A DNA stretch of 30,146 nucleotides from positions 1 through 30,146 of IMG/VR virus record IMGVR_UViG_3300030430_004489. One strand, 5' to 3'. Positions 7,087-13,585 of this stretch are shown here, in pieces (positions within the stretch are counted from its first letter, which is position 1; each line of letters opens with the position of its first letter). The notes below the pieces were generated by a model that was not told the origin of the DNA, did not search any database, and saw only the letters and a list, made by a program, of their open reading frames with translations. The stretch is from a virus. Made by a program: the position numbers and the translations under genes.

Positions 7087-7218
7087 TGGTTTAACCATGT
7101 GTTCAAAGAGTTGTAGCAATAAAAGCAGGCATAACCGCCCTCAACTTTGTAAAACGAAAAACAATCAGGGTTCTCCTTTTGCGCCGCGTATCGTGTTTGT
7201 TGTTGTGAGTATCTCATT
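7083..7218 (-). pseudogene. Tiny gene with an apparent one-base frameshift
   Basis: An ATG at 7218 has the standard AAAGGACA ribosome site, but its frame stops after 17 codons. A one-base shift in the A/C-rich run near 7195-7205 would open a 44-residue frame whose second part (GGYACFYCYNSLNTWLNQ) looks like a genuine Cys-containing protein. It ends exactly in an ATGA overlap with the methyltransferase start. The downstream frame has no start codon of its own. Either a recent one-base indel broke the gene, or there is a sequence error in a slippery CAAACAAAC run. Confidence 0.5.
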
Positions 7219-7219
7219 G

Positions 7220-7262
7220 TAATTGTCCTTTGTTGTGCCCCTTGCGGGGCGGTTGTTGTTTA
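7220..7262 (-). repeat. Leader-hairpin repeat, copy 1
   Basis: About 43 bases nearly identical to 7704-7746: the GC hairpin GCCCC-GCAA-GGGGC (7238-7251), flanking CAACAA and the AAAGGACA ribosome site. It lies between the gene ending at 7266 and the ATG at 7218, so the hairpin separates two tiny genes of the operon. Confidence 0.75.
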
Positions 7263-7265
7263 TAT

Positions 7266-7703
7266 TTATATGTTTGGATAGTACTCTTTTATCAATGTTT
7301 CAACTATCTGCTTTTCTTTGGATGAATCATAATCATCAGGCACAAGAAAAAAAGGCTCATCATTGATCGGCTCACCTGTATCAATATGCTCATTTCTGAC
7401 CTCACCTACAAGATCACCCGTGGGACATTCATCGACATCAAACCAAAACGGATCGGCTGTTTTTTGAAAGTAAATATCACCATAAAAGTCAATAAGTATT
7501 GGCTTGTCTCCAAATGTTTTTTTGGCTCTTGTAATCTTTGTTTTATGTGATCCCTTTGCCACAAGATTACCATCATAATCCCAACTACAATTTCCAAATG
7601 CAAATTTGAACCGATAAACAGGTAATTTGTATTTTTTGCCGTTGTGATTGTATTCTAAGGTTAGGCTGTTACTTTTTCGTAGTGTGTATAAATAGATACT
7701 CAT
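7266..7703 (-). CDS. Hypothetical protein, 145 aa
   Basis: The start MSIYLYTLRKSNSL is chosen because AAAGGACA lies eight bases before it; an ATG two codons earlier is too close to the ribosome site, and readings further upstream cross the hairpin. The N-terminal half has strands and basic residues (RKSNSLTLEYNHNGKKYKL, then a conserved-looking Trp region near FGNCSWDYDG). The C-terminal half is acidic with PFWFDVDECP and PFFLVPDDYD. It is the second gene of the operon driven from 8013-8045. No family recognised. Confidence 0.75.
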   Translation of the reverse strand: MSIYLYTLRKSNSLTLEYNHNGKKYKLPVYRFKFAFGNCSWDYDGNLVAKGSHKTKITRAKKTFGDKPILIDFYGDIYFQKTADPFWFDVDECPTGDLVGEVRNEHIDTGEPINDEPFFLVPDDYDSSKEKQIVETLIKEYYPNI

Positions 7704-7746
7704 TGTCATTGTCCTTTGTTGTGCCCCTTGCGGGGCGGTTGTTGTT
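7704..7746 (-). repeat. Leader-hairpin repeat, copy 2
   Basis: Near-identical partner of 7220-7262, with hairpin at 7723-7736. It starts immediately after the stop of the gene ending at 7745 and ends at the ATG at 7703. Two exact hairpin-plus-leader units in one operon point to a functional intergenic element or to a recent duplication. Confidence 0.75.
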
Positions 7747-7984
7747 AGTTCCATGTATTTGTATTTGGGTATATGTCGCTTTTGGCTTCTCTTTCAAAAG
7801 TCCAAAAATCAAGGTTTGCGCTTTTGCCGCACATGTATCTATATTTCCATACATCTTGCGAAGTATTGATATTTTTCAAAAGCTTATGGCTGTATATTTT
7901 GCCCGCTATGTTTGCGATCAATTTACCGTTTTCGTTGTTGATCATGATGATTGTTGTGCAGTTCGGTGGAAAGATTGCTTTCAT
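7745..7984 (-). CDS. Hypothetical protein, 79 aa
   Basis: Starts MKAIFPPNCTTIIMINNENG with AAAGGACA ten bases upstream. The order beta-hairpin (TTIIMINNENGKLIANIAGK) then helix (SHKLLKNI) and a Trp/Tyr-rich C-terminus ending SDIYPNTNTWN suggests a compact small protein. First gene of the operon whose promoter lies at 8013-8045. No family recognised. Confidence 0.7.
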   Translation of the reverse strand: MKAIFPPNCTTIIMINNENGKLIANIAGKIYSHKLLKNINTSQDVWKYRYMCGKSANLDFWTFEREAKSDIYPNTNTWN

Positions 7985-8012
7985 TGTTGTTGTCCTTTGT
8001 TGTTGGTTATAC

Positions 8013-8045
8013 CAATATACTATATTGTATTATTTCAAAAGGCAA
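8013..8045 (-). promoter_or_regulatory. Promoter overlapping 15-bp palindromic operator
   Basis: Minus strand: TTGCCT (8045-8040), 17-base spacer, TAGTAT (8022-8017), inside the perfect palindrome CAATATACTATATTG (8013-8027). Drives the tiny-gene/methyltransferase operon. It begins ten bases after the terminase stop; no terminator is visible between them, so read-through from the packaging operon is also likely. Confidence 0.65.
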
Positions 8046-8054
8046 GTATTTTTT

Positions 8055-9506
8055 TCATTGTCTGTGCTTTTTATACCTATACAAAAATGAAACCTCGTAT
8101 CTAAGCGCATCCAGCCCATGATCGTGCATTTTTTCAGGGCGATCCTTTCCTTTGGTTTTGCTCCATTTGTACTTTCGAAATTCTTTAATGAGCTCCTTGC
8201 AATTCGAAAATACATAAAGCGCAGGCCGTCCATTTGCATCGAGTTTAAGCCTATCCTTGACCTGATTGATTGTTTCCATCACGCCTATATGTTTTGGCGC
8301 GGGCTTCGTATGGATCCCAAGTTCACGCGCCAAAAGAAGCCGCCCGTCTTTGCTCTCAGGATCCGCAACGACCCACCGCAGATCGGGATCCTTTGCACCT
8401 AATGCAAGAATCATTCGGCCATTTTCAAGCGTGGTTTTTTCGGTCTTGTAATACTCGCGATAGACGTACAACGCATCATCATCCTGATCGTGTGCTATCC
8501 ACAAACATGCAAACGGATTACGCACGCCAAAATCAATGCACATATCACGCGGCCAATGCTCAGGAATCTCAAAGGGTTTGACCACATGCACCGCCCGATC
8601 AAACTCAGGATACACTAACCCGCTTTGACTCGTAAACATGCCAAACAATCGCGCGTTTTGACTTGCTTCGCTCAGATGTGCAACGGCCCGCCTAAGCTTG
8701 TTACTCGATATGTACGGATTATCAAGCCCGCTAATTGCATATCGATCAAAGCCCTGCGGTTGTTGATCAACGAAAAAGTCATACAAAAATGAAAGGCCTT
8801 TCAAGGGTGTTGCTGTAATTAGGATCTTGCCTTGCGTGTCAACTGTTCGTAACATGCACTCATCAAAAACGTCAACGGTTGGCTCTTCATCCATCCACAC
8901 AAATTTGACGCTTGCCCCTTGAAACTTTTCACGCCCTGCGTCCACGGACAAAGACACGATCCGGCCGCCGTTTGGCAACTTCATTGAAGCCCGATCCTGC
9001 GCACGCCAACGTATGTATTTTGTGCCCTGTGGTGCGTATTGTTCCAACTTTGGCCGCCCGTATTCCAGTGCATCACCATACGATAAAGCCGCATACCATA
9101 CCGTTTGCGGCTTACGCTGTATCAGGTTTTCGGGTAGGTTGTTAAGCCTCATCCACTCTTTGACCCACCATTGATCACGCCCTGCGGCAATTGCGATCGC
9201 AAGTTGTGCGCCAAATTGTGTTTTTCCTGCACGGTTGCCCCCTGTACATAAAAAGGCTTCGCCTGTATTTGCAAACCTGATCGCGGCTTCGCGTTGTGAT
9301 GTTCGCCGCTCTTCGATGCCACAATGCAAACATTGGTATGTTCCCATACCGATCATTGTCATTGGTCGACCGCAACCACGCGCGCGATCGCTCTTTTTGC
9401 CGTGCCCATCCCACCTGTGACAATACGGTATCCAAAGGCGCGACAACGCCAAAGGATAGCCTTTTTTGATTTCAAGCAATTGACGGCGGGCACGGGGCAA
9501 AGACAT
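8055..9506 (-). CDS. terL: Terminase large subunit, 483 aa
   Basis: Packages DNA into the prohead: N-terminal ATPase and C-terminal nuclease. Walker A GGNRAGKT is at residues 89-96, Walker B VKFVWMDEE at 200-208, and the coupling motif ITATP at 230-234. The RNase H-like nuclease acidic residues are CIDFGVRNP (Asp325), VADPESKDG (Asp382) and HDHGLDALRY (Asp466). Before the ATPase lie Cys29, Cys45 and a CLHC pair (59-62), which could bind zinc. The start MSLPRARRQL was chosen because it follows the previous stop by two bases with AAAGAG upstream; a longer reading would overlap the upstream gene. Confidence 0.95.
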   Translation of the reverse strand: MSLPRARRQLLEIKKGYPLALSRLWIPYCHRWDGHGKKSDRARGCGRPMTMIGMGTYQCLHCGIEERRTSQREAAIRFANTGEAFLCTGGNRAGKTQFGAQLAIAIAAGRDQWWVKEWMRLNNLPENLIQRKPQTVWYAALSYGDALEYGRPKLEQYAPQGTKYIRWRAQDRASMKLPNGGRIVSLSVDAGREKFQGASVKFVWMDEEPTVDVFDECMLRTVDTQGKILITATPLKGLSFLYDFFVDQQPQGFDRYAISGLDNPYISSNKLRRAVAHLSEASQNARLFGMFTSQSGLVYPEFDRAVHVVKPFEIPEHWPRDMCIDFGVRNPFACLWIAHDQDDDALYVYREYYKTEKTTLENGRMILALGAKDPDLRWVVADPESKDGRLLLARELGIHTKPAPKHIGVMETINQVKDRLKLDANGRPALYVFSNCKELIKEFRKYKWSKTKGKDRPEKMHDHGLDALRYEVSFLYRYKKHRQ

Positions 9507-9508
9507 GA

Positions 9509-9835
9509 TCAAAACTCTTTGCAAATAGATACAAGTTCTTTGTACAACTCTTTGCGTTGTCGATTGAGCAAGATACCAAAATATGAGGCAATCGGCCAAA
9601 GGCTATATTTTCCGGCCTGATAACCTTGTGCCCACTTGTTTACGGTTTGCACCTGCACATGTGATCTTTTTGCAAGCTCTTTGTTGGAATACAGATCCCC
9701 CGCCTCTTCAATCCATTGTTTGATCAGGTTTTCGAAATCAATATTTTTGCGGCTCACACTTTTGCGTTTTGGGTATTTCATGGTTTTTTGCGGTGGTGAA
9801 TCAATCAAAAGATCAGCACGAAAATACCGCCTCAT
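9509..9835 (-). CDS. Helix-turn-helix DNA-binding protein, 108 aa
   Basis: The central stretch (about 45-85) reads NKELAKRSHVQVQTVNKWAQGY, a typical helix-turn-helix, followed by LWPIASYFGI as in phage regulators. The N-terminus is basic. It starts in an ATGA overlap with the upstream gene and stops two bases before the terminase start, so it is strictly co-expressed with packaging genes. It could be a regulator or an accessory DNA-recognition subunit for the terminase; the more typical small terminase is at 10636. Confidence 0.75.
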   Translation of the reverse strand: MRRYFRADLLIDSPPQKTMKYPKRKSVSRKNIDFENLIKQWIEEAGDLYSNKELAKRSHVQVQTVNKWAQGYQAGKYSLWPIASYFGILLNRQRKELYKELVSICKEF

Positions 9836-10611
9836 TGATTTGATCTTTGTGTTGCGGCTTTGTACGCCTCTTGTATCGCTGAGATTACGGGCGCGCGATA
9901 CAAAGTGATATGCTCAAGGTATACAGTTTCACAAGGCTTCCCCGCTTGTTTTAATGTTACCTGCAAAGGCATCGCCTTTGTATTGGTTAAAGTCAAAAAT
10001 GTGATTTGCTCATCAGCATGCACAAGGGCAACCGGATCGGCTACTCCATACGCGGTCAAAACGCTTAATAAAGCCGCCTTGTGCTTTGTGGGTGCGCCCT
10101 CGTATCTCTTATCAATCTCACGCGTTATTTTGAGCGTTTGCAAGCGTTGTATCATGGCATCAAGATCGCTGTTGCTCATGCTCTCAGGATCAATGTCAAA
10201 AAGTGACGGCTGTACAGGCTCTAACAAAATCGGTGATTCGATGATTTGATCACGCCTGATCTGTGGCTCATTGTTTGTCAACGTTGCCCACTGCGGACGA
10301 ATCGCAACCTGTATATCATGCGACTTGTGCCACACTGCGATCCGTTGTTGCTTTGGTATATTTTTGAGCTCGGGATGTGAATCAAAAAGGTGATACTTGC
10401 GATCAGCAAATCCGATCTTGCCCATAGCCGCCAAATCATATGCAGCGGGCCACGTTGCTTGCATGCTTTTGCGCATTTGTTCAGCGATCACGGATAGAGA
10501 CACAGGCTTATCATTGTTTGCTATCAAGTGCGCAAGGATTTGCGCGGCGTGTGATGGTGATGGGTGTGATCTTTCGATCAAGTCTTTACGTATTTTGTGA
10601 TTAATGTTCAT
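9832..10611 (-). CDS. Putative winged-helix DNA-binding protein, 259 aa
   Basis: Starts MNINHKIRKDLIERSH with AAAGGACA upstream. Residues about 20-75 (AAQILAHLIANNDKPVSLSVIAEQM, then AAYDLAAMGKIGFADRKYHLF) have the shape of a winged helix: helices, a recognition helix and a beta wing. The middle is a linker; residues about 148-185 are a helical, charged segment (SNSDLDAMIQRLQTLKITRE). The C-terminus is mixed strands and helices. Located between the small and large terminase genes. No named family recognised; a transcription regulator of the late genes is one reasonable idea. Confidence 0.7.
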   Translation of the reverse strand: MNINHKIRKDLIERSHPSPSHAAQILAHLIANNDKPVSLSVIAEQMRKSMQATWPAAYDLAAMGKIGFADRKYHLFDSHPELKNIPKQQRIAVWHKSHDIQVAIRPQWATLTNNEPQIRRDQIIESPILLEPVQPSLFDIDPESMSNSDLDAMIQRLQTLKITREIDKRYEGAPTKHKAALLSVLTAYGVADPVALVHADEQITFLTLTNTKAMPLQVTLKQAGKPCETVYLEHITLYRAPVISAIQEAYKAATQRSNQ

Positions 10612-10635
10612 TGTCTTTGTCCTTTGGTTTGTTGG

Positions 10636-11061
10636 TTAGTCCTCATCAAGATCGATGGTTGGCCCGTCGATCAAGGGTTTTATTTCGTTATTATACTCAT
10701 TGATCAATGTTTGCACGTCAACATTCTCAGCATCAATCGTTATTTGTACAGGCGGCGGGCCGTCTTTGACGTATCCATGGCAACGCTCAAGAAGCCACGC
10801 GGCCGCTTGCCATTGTTCCGAACTTGCTGCGCGAATCACCTCTAGTAACTGATGTGATCCTTTGGTTCTTGCCTGTTCGAGCTTGCGATAAAATGATCGG
10901 TATGGTTGCCGCCCCTCTTTTGCAAGGTTGATCCACCTGTACAGCGTCGAGGGATCAATACCCGCATAGTATGCGCATTGATCGCGGGTGTGACCTTTTG
11001 CGGCCGCTTCCAACAATCTTGATACTATTTGTTCATTGAGAATCTTCGCAGGTTGGCCCAT
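10636..11061 (-). CDS. terS: Terminase small subunit, 141 aa
   Basis: Recognises phage DNA for packaging. The N-terminal helix-turn-helix (GHTRDQCAYYAGIDPSTLY, then RWINLAKEGRQPYRSFYRKL) matches the common phage small-terminase pattern. It is followed by a helical oligomerisation region (ASSEQWQAAAWLLERCH) and an acidic C-terminal tail that could contact the large subunit (PTIDLDED). The start MGQPAKILN is preferred because it overlaps the upstream stop as TAATG. Two genes separate it from the large subunit, a looser arrangement than usual. Confidence 0.85.
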   Translation of the reverse strand: MGQPAKILNEQIVSRLLEAAAKGHTRDQCAYYAGIDPSTLYRWINLAKEGRQPYRSFYRKLEQARTKGSHQLLEVIRAASSEQWQAAAWLLERCHGYVKDGPPPVQITIDAENVDVQTLINEYNNEIKPLIDGPTIDLDED

Positions 11062-11249
11062 TACTTGATCCCCATAGCTTTCGCGCATAATCTTCGCACT
11101 TGCTCACCTGTACTAATGCCATTTTTTGATGCTTGCTTTTGTATTTTCATGAGCATTTTATCAGGAAATACAACGCTCAAAGTTGGCGATCTTTTTCGGT
11201 TGCTGTATGCGTTACCGCCTGCGTTGAGTATGTTATCATTGTCTTTCAT
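11061..11249 (-). CDS. Ribbon-helix-helix protein, 62 aa
   Basis: Starts MKDNDNILNAGG with AAAGGGG upstream; longer readings enter the preceding gene. Residues about 25-58 (LSVVFPDKMLMKIQKQASKN, then GISTGEQVRRLCAKAM) give the strand-helix-helix plan of Arc/MetJ-type repressors. Such dimers bind short AT-rich palindromes, so it is a candidate binder of the 15-bp operator sites in this window. It lies just upstream of the small terminase (TAATG overlap). Confidence 0.75.
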   Translation of the reverse strand: MKDNDNILNAGGNAYSNRKRSPTLSVVFPDKMLMKIQKQASKNGISTGEQVRRLCAKAMGIK

Positions 11250-11263
11250 GGTTTCCCCTTTGG

Positions 11264-11722
11264 TTATTGTGGTGGTAATTCTTCGCGTGCGGTCATTCCG
11301 ATCCCCGTGTACAACCTGAGAGCGCGACAATAAGCTCGTGTTTCACTCATTCGAATAAATGCGCTTTGTACCATCTTGCCGGTGTTCTCAGGTGTGCTAT
11401 CACCATATGCAACAAAAGTACCTCTTGAGCCTGATACAGTGGCCTCAATGACGGCGTATTGTTCGAGCATGGAATAATCGATCAACTTGCTTGTCATGCT
11501 TTGCAAGCCGTTACGATGTGCAAGATCCAACAGGCCCGAAAACAAAACGTATTCTTTGCCTTTGAGGTTTACGATCTGATCATTGGCCCGCAATAGATCG
11601 ATCTGTGTTGGCTTATGCAGGTCACACACAAAAAAGTGTTTATTGCCATGTATCACGGTATGGGTTGCGATTTCGTTGCACTTGCAACAGGGTTTCTTTT
11701 CGTTTGTTTTGATGATTCTCAT
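11264..11722 (-). CDS. Zinc-ribbon protein with Rad52-like/ssDNA-annealing-type motif, 152 aa
   Basis: Starts MRIIKTNEKKPCC with AAGGAG nine bases upstream. Residues about 12-35 hold CCKCNEIATHTV and FVCDLH, likely a zinc-binding site. The second half contains AVIEATVSGSRGTFVAYGDS, then TPENTGKMVQSAFIRMSETR and AYCRALRLYTGIGMT. This GD-(S/T)-PEN ... RM-ETRA-RALR pattern I associate with phage and archaeal proteins annotated as Rad52-like or single-strand annealing/DNA-binding. The assignment is from memory of the motif and is tentative. A recombination or ssDNA-binding role next to replication genes would fit. Confidence 0.6.
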   Translation of the reverse strand: MRIIKTNEKKPCCKCNEIATHTVIHGNKHFFVCDLHKPTQIDLLRANDQIVNLKGKEYVLFSGLLDLAHRNGLQSMTSKLIDYSMLEQYAVIEATVSGSRGTFVAYGDSTPENTGKMVQSAFIRMSETRAYCRALRLYTGIGMTAREELPPQ

Positions 11723-11738
11723 TTTCGTTGCTCCTTGT

Positions 11739-11864
11739 TTATTGGTCGTTGTTGTCGTTAATGTGTTGCTCATACATTGCATCAAGCTCATCATCAGTAA
11801 GCGGCTTTTGTGCGAGTACTTCGTCAAGAAATTCGATCAGTTCTGTTTGTTCGTTTGTTGTCAT
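11739..11864 (-). CDS. Small acidic protein, 41 aa
   Basis: A 41-residue frame, MTTNEQTELIEFLDEVLAQK at the start and a tail ending INDNNDQ. Strongly acidic and helical. It is the first gene after the consensus promoter at 11902-11931, with an AAAGAGC site upstream, and the next gene follows after 16 bases. DNA-mimic or protein-inhibitor activity is imaginable for so acidic a peptide but unsupported. Confidence 0.6.
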   Translation of the reverse strand: MTTNEQTELIEFLDEVLAQKPLTDDELDAMYEQHINDNNDQ

Positions 11865-11901
11865 GTTGTTGCTCTTTGTTGTTTGTTGTTATTGTCTTAA
11901 T

Positions 11902-11931
11902 CATTATATGATAATGTATTGGTATTGTCAA
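11902..11931 (-). promoter_or_regulatory. Consensus sigma-70-type promoter of the packaging operon
   Basis: Minus strand: TTGACA (11931-11926), exactly 17 bases, TATAAT (11908-11903), the best consensus promoter in the window. The -10 lies in CATTATATGATAATG (11902-11916), an imperfect relative of the 15-bp operator: same length, CA/TG ends and AT-rich arms, with T in place of A at the third base. Confidence 0.8.
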
Positions 11932-11941
11932 AAAAAAAGGC

Positions 11942-12001
11942 AAAAAAAAATGATTGCACGGGTACAAAGAACAAGTGACAACAACAAAACCCGTGCAATC
12001 A
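11942..12001 (-). terminator. Long-loop terminator of the replication operon
   Basis: A perfect 13-bp inverted repeat, ACCCGTGCAATCA pairing with TGATTGCACGGGT (arms 11951-11963 and 11989-12001), with a 25-base loop. On the minus strand it is followed by nine T. It begins 13 bases after the stop at 12014 and sits just upstream of the packaging-operon promoter. The large loop is unusual for a plain terminator, so a regulatory RNA or protein-binding role is possible. Confidence 0.75.
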
Positions 12002-12013
12002 AAAGCAATAATA

Positions 12014-12193
12014 TCAGGGAAATTGTCGATCCGCAATACATCGTTTGATATATCGATCAAGTAAATCATCTACGGTTAATTTATGCCGCTTTGCAATCTT
12101 TTGTAGCTGATCAAGTTGATCATCACTGAGCATGATACGTACACGCGTTTGATCATTTCCCGTATTTTTTTTGTAATCGTATTTTTTTGGCAT
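12014..12193 (-). CDS. Ribbon-helix-helix-like protein, 59 aa
   Basis: The frame starts MPKKYDYKKNTGND behind a strong GGAGG site and encodes 59 residues. TRVRIMLSDDQLDQLQKIAK followed by KLTVDDLLDRYIKRCI fits the strand-helix-helix plan of CopG/Arc-type DNA-binding proteins. The basic N-terminal arm would contact DNA. The gene overlaps the end of the preceding gene by 41 bases in another frame. It ends just before the terminator at 11942-12001. A second candidate for the operator-binding protein of this phage. Confidence 0.65.
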   Translation of the reverse strand: MPKKYDYKKNTGNDQTRVRIMLSDDQLDQLQKIAKRHKLTVDDLLDRYIKRCIADRQFP

Positions 12194-12464
12194 TTGTTAA
12201 ATCCTCCACTAACTGAGATATACTTTTTTTGTTGCCTTTTGGCAATATGTCAAGAATTGCGTTTGCTCTTTCCTGATCGCGTTGCTTTATGAGCTCCTCA
12301 GTTGGTTTGAGCGTGTCAATCCTTACATTTTCGTGTGTACGGCCCATCATGGGCACGGATAGCCTACAATGCACCTGCGATCCGTTTATTTGCTCAATGT
12401 AGCCAACAACGGGCATTTTCATCCATGATACATTAAAAATTACTTTGTCATTTACTTTGTACAT
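12153..12464 (-). CDS. Hypothetical SH3-like protein, 103 aa
   Basis: Starts MYKVNDKVIFNVSW with AGAGGTGA upstream, ten bases after the replication-gene stop. The N-terminal half (about 1-55) has the short alternating strands of a small beta barrel (VNDKVIF, VVGYIEQINGSQVHCRLSV); the C-terminal half is helical and basic, ending LQKKYGK. Being translated directly after the replication protein suggests a role in replication or its control. No named family recognised. Confidence 0.7.
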   Translation of the reverse strand: MYKVNDKVIFNVSWMKMPVVGYIEQINGSQVHCRLSVPMMGRTHENVRIDTLKPTEELIKQRDQERANAILDILPKGNKKSISQLVEDLTNAKKIRLQKKYGK

Positions 12465-12474
12465 GCATCACCTC

Positions 12475-13500
12475 TTATATAACTGCGCAATCAATCAAAG
12501 CGGCGAAATCTTCGAGGTTTGGATCGCTGATAATCTCTTTTCGTATCTCTTCTGTCAGGTTGCCACCTCGAACCCAATCAAACACCTGATTTGCACATGC
12601 CTCATAATCGTTTGTGTTTGCCCGAAAACGCGCCCATAAGGTTTGAGCCTTGCCGTTGCCATTCATCGCAGCCGCTTGTGCTTTGTCGCTACTCTCAACC
12701 GCCTGCAAAGCCTGATCTTTGATTTCCTCCACAACCTCAGGATCAAGGATGATTGTACTCAATCTCATTTTGTTGTTGTCGTATTTTGTTGGAGGTTTGT
12801 CGCTCTCTTTGGCAACCCATCGATCCTTAAACTTCGCGGCCCAACCGCGCCCAACATACATGCCGTTAATGTCATTTTGGATAATATACGTGTCAAGCTT
12901 GCGTACGGCCTTTGAGACTTGCAACACGGTTGATCCTGCTTTGATAAAATCAAAATCGGCTTGCACGTCAATACTTGCCCAACCTTGAGCCGTTGCATGC
13001 TTTGCCCATAACTCACCCAACCACAGATCACGCATATCAATCTTATCACTGATGAGCGGTTTGACTTCTTGCGTAGGCTTAGTACTCTCTTTAATTGGAT
13101 CTATTTCTTGTATCTCTTTACTTAATTTACTTAGGGGATCATTTTCGATCCCCCTTTGGCTTAGAACTGATCCCCCTGCGGATCGTTTTTGATCCTCTAA
13201 AGGTCTATTTTCGATCCCCTTTGGCTTAGAAATGATCCCGCCTACATCATAGATATTTGATGAGGTGCGCTTTGAACTTTTGAGATTAATCGCGCCTTTT
13301 TCACGCAACTCTTTGAGGCCCCGCTTAATGCTTCCAATTGATAGGCCTGTATTTTCCGATAGCGTTCCCTTTGATGGAAAGGCTTGTCCATCAGCACCCG
13401 CAAAAAATCGCATTTCGATGAGTATCAGGATCGCGGCTTTGCTCAAATCTTGAAATGCCCGCGCATCATCTTTGGTTATCTTGATAAATAAATCAGTCAT
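12475..13500 (-). CDS. Putative replication initiator, lambda-O-like organisation, 341 aa
   Basis: Starts MTDLFIKITKDDARAF with AGGACA upstream. Residues about 15-80 form a winged-helix/HTH domain as in phage replication proteins: AILILIEMRFFAG, FPSKGTLSENTGLSIGSIK, then LKELREKGAINLK. Residues about 85-140 are a low-complexity linker whose DNA holds direct repeats (13137-13240). The C-terminal 190 residues are helical with many Trp (MYVGRGWAAKFKDRW, QTLWARFRANT) and may contact a host helicase or its loader. No helicase or polymerase gene is present, so the phage must recruit host machinery. The gene is divergent from the exonuclease gene and shares its control region. Confidence 0.7.
   Translation of the reverse strand: MTDLFIKITKDDARAFQDLSKAAILILIEMRFFAGADGQAFPSKGTLSENTGLSIGSIKRGLKELREKGAINLKSSKRTSSNIYDVGGIISKPKGIENRPLEDQKRSAGGSVLSQRGIENDPLSKLSKEIQEIDPIKESTKPTQEVKPLISDKIDMRDLWLGELWAKHATAQGWASIDVQADFDFIKAGSTVLQVSKAVRKLDTYIIQNDINGMYVGRGWAAKFKDRWVAKESDKPPTKYDNNKMRLSTIILDPEVVEEIKDQALQAVESSDKAQAAAMNGNGKAQTLWARFRANTNDYEACANQVFDWVRGGNLTEEIRKEIISDPNLEDFAALIDCAVI
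13137..13240. other. Putative replication origin with iteron-like direct repeats
   Basis: Two near-identical 34-35 base direct repeats lie at 13141-13175 and 13207-13240, 66 bases apart; they share ATTTTCGATCCCC, TTTGGCTTAGAA and TGATCCC and differ by one C and one substitution. A shorter related GATC-containing inverted segment lies between. Seven GATC sites fall within 101 bases. An AT-rich tract (about 13085-13135) borders one side, as at a DNA unwinding element. The position inside the linker of the initiator gene is exactly the plan of the lambda origin in gene O. Origin function is inferred. Confidence 0.6.
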
Positions 13501-13538
13501 ATATTGTCCTATTGTTTGATTGTTGTTGTTGTCGCTAT

Positions 13539-13568
13539 CAATATAACATAATGTATGACACCTGTACA
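13539..13568. promoter_or_regulatory. Divergent promoters sharing an operator
   Basis: CAATATAACATAATG (13539-13553) combines one arm of the common operator with one arm of the 11902 variant. Minus strand: TGTACA (13568-13563), 17 bases, TATATT (13545-13540), toward the replication gene. Plus strand: CATAAT (13547-13552) with TTGTTG upstream, toward the exonuclease and fibre genes. The hexamers are moderate matches. Confidence 0.5.
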
Positions 13569-13585
13569 GAAAAAAGGACAAACGA

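Noticed and set aside
7682-8104. Plus-strand hydrophobic frames of 140 and 105 codons
   Set aside because: Opposite to the small gene at 7745 and through its promoter; the apparent membrane segments come from the T-rich reverse of Lys/Asn-rich codons.
9509-9835. Helix-turn-helix protein as a CI-type lysogeny repressor
   Set aside because: No peptidase domain, no integrase, and it is wedged between packaging genes with overlapping starts and stops; a local regulator or packaging accessory is more likely.
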